Shown: positions 60,347 to 64,000 of the stretch, piece by piece
Numbering within the stretch: the first letter of the stretch is position 1
How the letters are laid out: each line of letters starts with the position of its first letter
DNA from: Roseomonas sp.
GTDB lineage: Bacteria > Pseudomonadota > Alphaproteobacteria > Acetobacterales > Acetobacteraceae
Direction of reading: 5' to 3'
Length of the DNA: 64,000 nt
Assembly (NCBI GenBank): GCA_020249465.1
Contig: JADCFP010000034.1
Coordinates: 62,001 to 126,000 of the forward strand
Program-made: the position numbers and the translations under genes
The notes under the pieces: model-generated
What the model was told of the DNA's origin: nothing
The model's database searches: none
The model's input: only the letters and a program-made list of their open reading frames with translations

Positions 60347-60376
60347 CCTCCGTGCTCCGTGCGGAGGTTTTTCTTT
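60347..60376 (+). terminator. Terminator 2 after pufC
   Basis: CCTCCG (60347-60352) and CGGAGG (60362-60367) pair around a 9-base loop, followed by TTTTTCTTTTCT. This is a textbook rho-independent terminator and should end the puf transcript before crtI. Confidence 0.85.
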
Positions 60377-60432
60377 TCTAGCGCTCCAGAATAATGTTTC
60401 ATGTCCAGTAAGAGGAAGGCTGAACAAGCATA

Positions 60433-61941
60433 ATGAATACAGCAACAGACCCACGCCCGCATGCGATTGTGATCGGCTCAGGCTTTGGTGGCTTGGCTGC
60501 GGCGGTACGGCTTGGTGCGCGCGGTTGGCGTGTGACGATCCTCGAAAAACTCGATGCCGCTGGCGGTCGCGCTTATGTGTTTCGGCAGGATGGCTTTACC
60601 TTTGATGCCGGCCCCACCATCATCACCGCGCCCTATTTGTTGGAGGAACTCTGGTCGATCGCTGGTCGCAAACTCGAGCAGGATATTGATCTGCGTGCGA
60701 TGGATCCTTTCTATCTGATCCGCTTCGATGATGGCGAAGTCATGCGTTGTTCGGCTGACCTTGATGTCACGCGCGCTGAGGTCGCACGGATCGCGCCGCA
60801 AGACAGTGCTGGGTTTGAGCGCTTCATTCTGGAAAGTGAGCGTATTTTTCGCGTTGCTTTCGCCGAATTGGCGGATAAGCCCTTCCATCGGCTTGGATCA
60901 TTGCTTGGTGCGGCACCGGATTTGATTCGCCTGCAGGGCTATCGCACCGTCTATAGCCGCGTCTGTGATTACTTCACCAGCGACAAGCTACGCGTTGCCT
61001 TCAGTTTCCACCCGCTGCTGATTGGCGGGAATCCAATGACCACCACCGCCTATTACTGCCTGATCGCGCATCTGGAACGGCTGCATGGGGTGCATTACGC
61101 CATGGGCGGCATGGGCGCGCTGGTGCAGGGTATTCTCGATCTCGCAACAAGGCTTGGTGGTAGCATTCGCTATAATGCCGAGGTGAAGCGCATCACCACT
61201 GAAGGCGGCCGCGCAACCGGTGTTGAATTGGCGGATGGCGAAAGGCTTGCCGCCAATATCGTAGTCTCCAACGCTGATGTCGCCTGGACCTACAGCAAGC
61301 TTTTGCAGGATTATCCGCGCCGGCGCTGGACCGATCGCAAGATTGCCCGCGCGCGCTATTCCATGAGCCTGTTTGTCTGGTATTTCGGCACCAAGCGCCG
61401 GTATGATGATATTTATCACCACACCATGGTGCTCGGACCGCGCTATCAAGAATTGCTACACGATATCTTCACACGGAAGCACTTGGCCGAGGATTTCAGC
61501 CTTTATCTCCATCGCCCGACTGCGACGGATGCATCACTTGCCCCGCCTGGCTGTGATGCCTTTTATGTGCTGGCGCCCGTGCCGCATCTTGGCAGCAAGG
61601 TGGATTGGGCCAAGCATGCGGAACCCTATCGTCAGGCGATTGAAAAACGCCTGGAGGAAACTGTTTTGCCTGGGCTTGGTGAGGCGCTGGCCACATCGCG
61701 CATGATCACGCCGCAGGATTTTCAGGATCGGTTGCTATCAGTGAATGGCGCAGCCTTCGCGTTAGAACCGCAGCTTTTCCAAAGCGCCTGGTTCCGCCCA
61801 CATAATGTCAGCGAAGAAGTGCAGGGGCTTTATTTGGTTGGTGCTGGCACGCATCCGGGCGCGGGTGTTCCGGGTGTGATTTCTTCCGCCAAGGTACTTG
61901 ATCAGCTTGTGCCGCATGGCGACACGCTGAGGCGCCACTAA
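60433..61941 (+). CDS. crtI: Phytoene desaturase
   Basis: A 502-aa FAD-dependent desaturase that introduces double bonds into phytoene. The FAD motif IVIGSGFGGLAAAVRLGARG (from about 13) and the C-terminal segment GLYLVGAGTHPGAGVPGVISSAK are diagnostic. No consensus PpsR site was found in the 131-bp region before it, which also holds the puf terminators. It converges on crtD with their stop codons overlapping by two bases. Confidence 0.97.
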   Translation: MNTATDPRPHAIVIGSGFGGLAAAVRLGARGWRVTILEKLDAAGGRAYVFRQDGFTFDAGPTIITAPYLLEELWSIAGRKLEQDIDLRAMDPFYLIRFDDGEVMRCSADLDVTRAEVARIAPQDSAGFERFILESERIFRVAFAELADKPFHRLGSLLGAAPDLIRLQGYRTVYSRVCDYFTSDKLRVAFSFHPLLIGGNPMTTTAYYCLIAHLERLHGVHYAMGGMGALVQGILDLATRLGGSIRYNAEVKRITTEGGRATGVELADGERLAANIVVSNADVAWTYSKLLQDYPRRRWTDRKIARARYSMSLFVWYFGTKRRYDDIYHHTMVLGPRYQELLHDIFTRKHLAEDFSLYLHRPTATDASLAPPGCDAFYVLAPVPHLGSKVDWAKHAEPYRQAIEKRLEETVLPGLGEALATSRMITPQDFQDRLLSVNGAAFALEPQLFQSAWFRPHNVSEEVQGLYLVGAGTHPGAGVPGVISSAKVLDQLVPHGDTLRRH

Positions 61942-63467
61942 CGCGCCATCGCCCCAATGTGAATGGCGCCGCGCGCTCCGGCCCAATCTTCCAAGAGCCG
62001 CGCCGCGGCAATACGGCCGGACATCGCTGCCATCGGAATGCCAGGGCCTGGATGCACGGAACCTCCGGCCAGATAAAGCCCTTGCAAACGCGTCACCGCG
62101 CCAGGGCGCGCAAAGGTGCCGGTGGTGCCATGGCTTGCGCGGCCATAGAGTGCGCCGCCTGAACCCGGGAAAAGCCGCGCGAACCCCTCCGGCGTGGTGA
62201 CCACTTCCGCGCCTGCGTCGCGCGCCACGTCCAAGCCGCAAGCCTTGAGAAGGCCAAAACCACGTTCGCCAAGTTCTGTTATTTCATCGGGCGAATAGCC
62301 ACGCCGATCACCATCGGGTGGCGCATTGATCAGCACAAGCATCCGCTCCGGCGTGCCTGCTGCCGGCCCCGGTCCGGCCTCGCGATCCTGCGCACAGATA
62401 TAGACCGTGGGGGCGGCGGCGATATTGCGCTGGCGGAAAATCGCTTCAAACTCCGCCGCGTAATCCTCAGCGAAGAACACATTGTGATGCACCAGCGGAA
62501 AGCCGGCGGTTGGTGCCTTTACGCACCAGGTCACGGCGGAAAGAGAGCGCGCGGCGCGCGGTGTATCCTCCGCCGCGCCACGAGGCGCCTGCCCCAACAG
62601 CCCCTGCGCAAGTGCGGCGACATCACCGTTGAAGACCACGGCATCGGCGGTAAGTTCCTCACCAGTGGCGAGCCGCACGCCACAAGCCTTGCCCTGGCGT
62701 ATCAGAATCTCCGCAACCTCGGCACCGAAGCGAAACTCAGCACCCTTGCCTTCCGCCAAGCGCTGGATTGCATCCGCCACGCGCCGCATGCCGCCCTTCA
62801 CGAACCACACGCCATCCTGTTCCACATGTGCGACCAACATCAGCGTCGCTGGCGCGAGCCAGGGTGAGCAGCCGCAATAGGTCGCATAACGCCCGAATAG
62901 CTGGCGCAAACGCGGATCACGAAAATGCTCGCCCAAGGCATCCCAAAGCGTCTTCATCGGCGCGGTGCGGATCAGTGCCGCGATATTGGTAAGACCAACG
63001 CGCTTCACCAAATCAAGCGGAGAGGGACGTTCGGCAGCAATGAAAGAACCGCGCAGCGTGCTAAAGATATCGGCGCTTCGCGCACAGAACGCGCGATAGC
63101 CGCGCGCTTCGGCGGCCCCCGCGAATTTACCGATGGCATCGGCGGAACGCGCGATATCCGCAAACAGATCAAGTTTGCCACCGGCGCGCCAGGCATGCCG
63201 CGCCAATACATCCGCCTTCTGCAAACTCAGCGCAGCTTCCAATGAGGCGCCGGCATCCGCAAACAACCCCTCAAAAATCCAGCGCATGGTGAAGACCGTG
63301 GGGCCGCCATCAATCGGGCTGCCATCCACCATCACCTCACGCATCTTGCCACCGGGGGCGCTGGCGCGTTCCAGCACCGTCACCGCCGCACCACGCCGCG
63401 CGAGATCGGCGGCGGCGGCCAAGCCGCCCATGCCGGCGCCAATTACAACAACGCGCGGGGCCGCCAT
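61938..63467 (-). CDS. crtD: Hydroxyneurosporene (1-hydroxycarotenoid 3,4-) desaturase
   Basis: A 509-aa FAD-dependent desaturase. The FAD motif VVVIGAGMGGLAAAADLARRG is at the N-terminus; FGRYATYCGCSPWLAPATL and GLYLAGGSVHPGPGIPMAAMSG mark the CrtD branch of the CrtI family. It catalyses 3,4-desaturation in spirilloxanthin or spheroidene synthesis. It starts one base after the stop of a membrane-protein gene on the same strand (TAA and ATG are adjacent), so the two are probably one operon. Confidence 0.93.
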   Translation of the reverse strand: MAAPRVVVIGAGMGGLAAAADLARRGAAVTVLERASAPGGKMREVMVDGSPIDGGPTVFTMRWIFEGLFADAGASLEAALSLQKADVLARHAWRAGGKLDLFADIARSADAIGKFAGAAEARGYRAFCARSADIFSTLRGSFIAAERPSPLDLVKRVGLTNIAALIRTAPMKTLWDALGEHFRDPRLRQLFGRYATYCGCSPWLAPATLMLVAHVEQDGVWFVKGGMRRVADAIQRLAEGKGAEFRFGAEVAEILIRQGKACGVRLATGEELTADAVVFNGDVAALAQGLLGQAPRGAAEDTPRAARSLSAVTWCVKAPTAGFPLVHHNVFFAEDYAAEFEAIFRQRNIAAAPTVYICAQDREAGPGPAAGTPERMLVLINAPPDGDRRGYSPDEITELGERGFGLLKACGLDVARDAGAEVVTTPEGFARLFPGSGGALYGRASHGTTGTFARPGAVTRLQGLYLAGGSVHPGPGIPMAAMSGRIAAARLLEDWAGARGAIHIGAMAR

Positions 63468-63468
63468 T

Positions 63469-64000
63469 TTACGTCGCAGCGCTTAGTCGCCGACCACGCC
63501 CGGCAAATTGCCGATCCACTACGCGGCGATGCCAGATGATCAGCGCCACACCCACCACCAGCGGCAGTGCCCACATGAAGGGATTGAGCGCCAATTCAGG
63601 AAGGATCCTGACCGACCCAAAGGCCATGAAGGCGGTGTAGACCGAAATACCCGCACCGACCAAAGCCTTGATATGTTCCTTGATCCAGGAACCCGGCCCC
63701 GGTTCGCGCGCCAGGATGAACCAGAGATTCGTCCCCGCCGTCGCCAGCCCCACCATGCAGATGCCAATCATCAGTGGTTGGCCAATCATCCAGCCCTGCC
63801 ATGCGCAATTCAGCGAAGCGGGAATCAGCGCATACTGCAGAAACAGATTCAAACGCGTGCGGTTCAATTCATGTCGGCGCTTGTTGCGAATGGAAAGCCA
63901 ACCATACCAGGCAAGGTTCACCGTCAGCAGCCCGGTCATCAGCATCATCCAGCCGAAAATGCCGCGGATGAAAGCCTCATCAAAACGGCCTTCAAGATGC
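63469..64000 (-). CDS. Multi-pass membrane protein upstream of crtD, cut by the right edge
   Basis: The frame runs from the window edge to a TAA at 63469-63471, at least 177 residues with no start visible in frame before the edge except internal methionines. At least four hydrophobic segments are seen (around GIFGWMMLMTGLLTVNLAWYG, then PASLNCAWQGWMIGQP, and two near the C-terminus), with a cytoplasmic-type basic end (RRVVDRQFAGRGRR). The EHIKALVGAGISVYTAFMAFG segment resembles the DUF2306-like membrane family, a weak impression. Its tight junction with crtD suggests a pigment-related job. Not CrtC, which is soluble and unlike this. Confidence 0.6.
   Translation of the reverse strand, partial: HLEGRFDEAFIRGIFGWMMLMTGLLTVNLAWYGWLSIRNKRRHELNRTRLNLFLQYALIPASLNCAWQGWMIGQPLMIGICMVGLATAGTNLWFILAREPGPGSWIKEHIKALVGAGISVYTAFMAFGSVRILPELALNPFMWALPLVVGVALIIWHRRVVDRQFAGRGRRLSAAT

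Noticed and set aside
60297-60432. A PpsR operator before crtI
   Set aside because: No TGT-N12-ACA with extended arms was found; the TGT and ACA there have the wrong spacing.
61938-63467. A second crtI copy instead of crtD
   Set aside because: It differs from crtI by CrtD-type segments and by position beside a carotenoid operon; nevertheless the reaction is inferred by family only.

Overview
The window is the greater part of a photosynthesis gene cluster (PGC) from a high-GC alphaproteobacterium, with about 19 kb of housekeeping and accessory genes on its left. The gene set points to a purple-type anoxygenic phototroph: a type 2 reaction centre with LH1, bacteriochlorophyll a, and spirilloxanthin-type carotenoid enzymes. 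The only Mg-protoporphyrin cyclase here is the oxygen-dependent AcsF; no bchE is present. That, with the gene order, suggests an aerobic anoxygenic phototroph, probably of the Acetobacteraceae (Roseomonas/Roseococcus-like). The taxonomic call is inference.

Left region (1-21.3 kb). Mostly minus-strand genes: a universal stress protein, an ArgE-like deacylase, a PleD-like diguanylate cyclase, tsf and rpsB, a Bug-type binding protein with an aspartate dehydrogenase-like gene, and a cyanate cluster (ABC importer plus cynS) preceded by a possible sigma-54 promoter. Then come a pair of TIGR04282/TIGR04283-type glycosyltransferases, a radical SAM protein, a TPR/GT41 protein, two small unknown genes and hemC. 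One unknown gene (19954-20346) follows a very good PpsR/CrtJ-type operator although it lies outside the recognised PGC.

PGC, minus-strand arm (21.4-27.4 kb): ppaA/aerR, ppsR, bchG, a PucC-family carrier and bchP (transcription order). These are the redox/light regulators and the tail-attachment steps.

PGC, plus-strand superoperon (27.6-49.6 kb): bchF-N-B-H-L-M, lhaA, puhA-B-C, a small conserved gene, acsF, puhE, hemA, bchI-D-O, a DUF3422 gene and crtB. Nearly every junction overlaps by 1-26 bases. PpsR-type operators lie between aerR and bchF. A second block, crtE-crtF, has its own operator. A third, bchC-X-Y-Z, a 54-codon unlabelled gene, pufB-A-L-M-C, starts with another operator and ends at two terminators. 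crtI and crtD converge, their stop codons overlapping, and a membrane-protein gene runs off the right edge upstream of crtD.

Together these genes cover 5-aminolevulinate synthesis, Mg chelation, methylation, cyclisation, dark protochlorophyllide reduction, chlorin reduction and phytylation, plus carotenoid synthesis from GGPP and assembly of the LH1-RC core. crtC, crtA, pufQ, pufX and pucBA were not seen. No rRNA, tRNA, CRISPR array or insertion sequence was recognised. All calls come from reading the sequence; no database search was run.
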